Shown here: positions 63,984-64,000 of the stretch, piece by piece
How positions within the stretch are numbered: position 1 is the first letter of the stretch
Layout of the letters: each line of letters starts with the position of its first letter
Assembly (NCBI RefSeq): GCF_017873135.1
Contig: NZ_JAGGJV010000004.1
Span: 469,057-533,056, forward strand
Direction: 5' to 3'
DNA from: Rhizobium herbae
Lineage (GTDB): Bacteria > Pseudomonadota > Alphaproteobacteria > Rhizobiales > Rhizobiaceae
DNA length: 64,000 nucleotides
Position numbers and translations under genes: made by a program
The notes under the pieces: model-generated
Databases searched by the model: none
Told to the model about the DNA's origin: nothing
Seen by the model: the letters and a program-made list of their open reading frames with translations, nothing else

Positions 63984-64000
63984 CCAAGCGCAAATCCCTT

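Overview
The window is high-GC DNA with dense, same-strand operons. Several things point to an alphaproteobacterium of the Rhizobiaceae type (Rhizobium, Agrobacterium, Neorhizobium or Sinorhizobium): the gene families present, a coxMNOP-like oxidase, many ABC uptake operons with LacI or ROK regulators, CIRCE-controlled groESL, and an initiator tRNA with encoded CCA. The genus is inferred from gene content only. I see no phage genes, insertion sequences, CRISPR arrays or rRNA.

Layout. 1-10.6 kb: part of an exopolysaccharide cluster, with a 5'-truncated acetyltransferase-like gene, a Wzz-type chain-length protein, an O-antigen polymerase/ligase-like protein, a polysaccharide deacetylase, three glycosyltransferases and an exported clan GH-A-like hydrolase. 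10.6-15.8 kb: cytochrome c plus a coxMNOP-type cytochrome c oxidase and a subunit IV. 15.9-20 kb: a small zinc-ribbon protein, a small hypothetical protein, groEL-groES behind a CIRCE operator, and rsgA. 20-22.9 kb: a LysR regulator, an SDR and an aldo/keto reductase.

22.9-32.6 kb: a LacI-type regulator behind a 34-bp perfect palindrome, a PotD-type ABC transporter, nucleoside hydrolase and adenine deaminase, then an M20 amidohydrolase and a phosphoribosyltransferase. I read this as a purine or nucleoside uptake and salvage locus. 32.9-37.8 kb: the stress operon prkA-yeaH-spoVR behind a possible ECF-type promoter. 37.9-45 kb: a ROK regulator divergent from an ABC operon that ends in a glycerophosphodiesterase and an inositol-monophosphatase-family enzyme. 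45-50.8 kb: an RND efflux operon with two TetR regulators and a decayed aldehyde dehydrogenase fragment. 50.9-52.2 kb: an orphan FabF-like ketosynthase. 53.4-59.7 kb: a LacI-regulated CUT2 sugar ABC operon with a hydroxypyruvate-isomerase-like enzyme and two Gfo/Idh/MocA dehydrogenases. 59.7-63.9 kb: LysR and MFS divergent genes, a Tat-exported alpha/beta hydrolase, a secreted cyclophilin-like protein, and tRNA-fMet.

The most noteworthy signals are regulatory: the 34-bp palindrome, tandem LacI operators 21 bp apart, a Shine-Dalgarno-sequestering hairpin before the zinc-ribbon gene, an intercistronic stem-loop after each of the three ABC binding-protein genes, and a clear frameshifted aldehyde dehydrogenase relic. 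I did not find a convincing wholly new multi-gene system. The closest candidate is the ABC/glycerophosphodiesterase/inositol-phosphatase operon, whose substrate is unknown.
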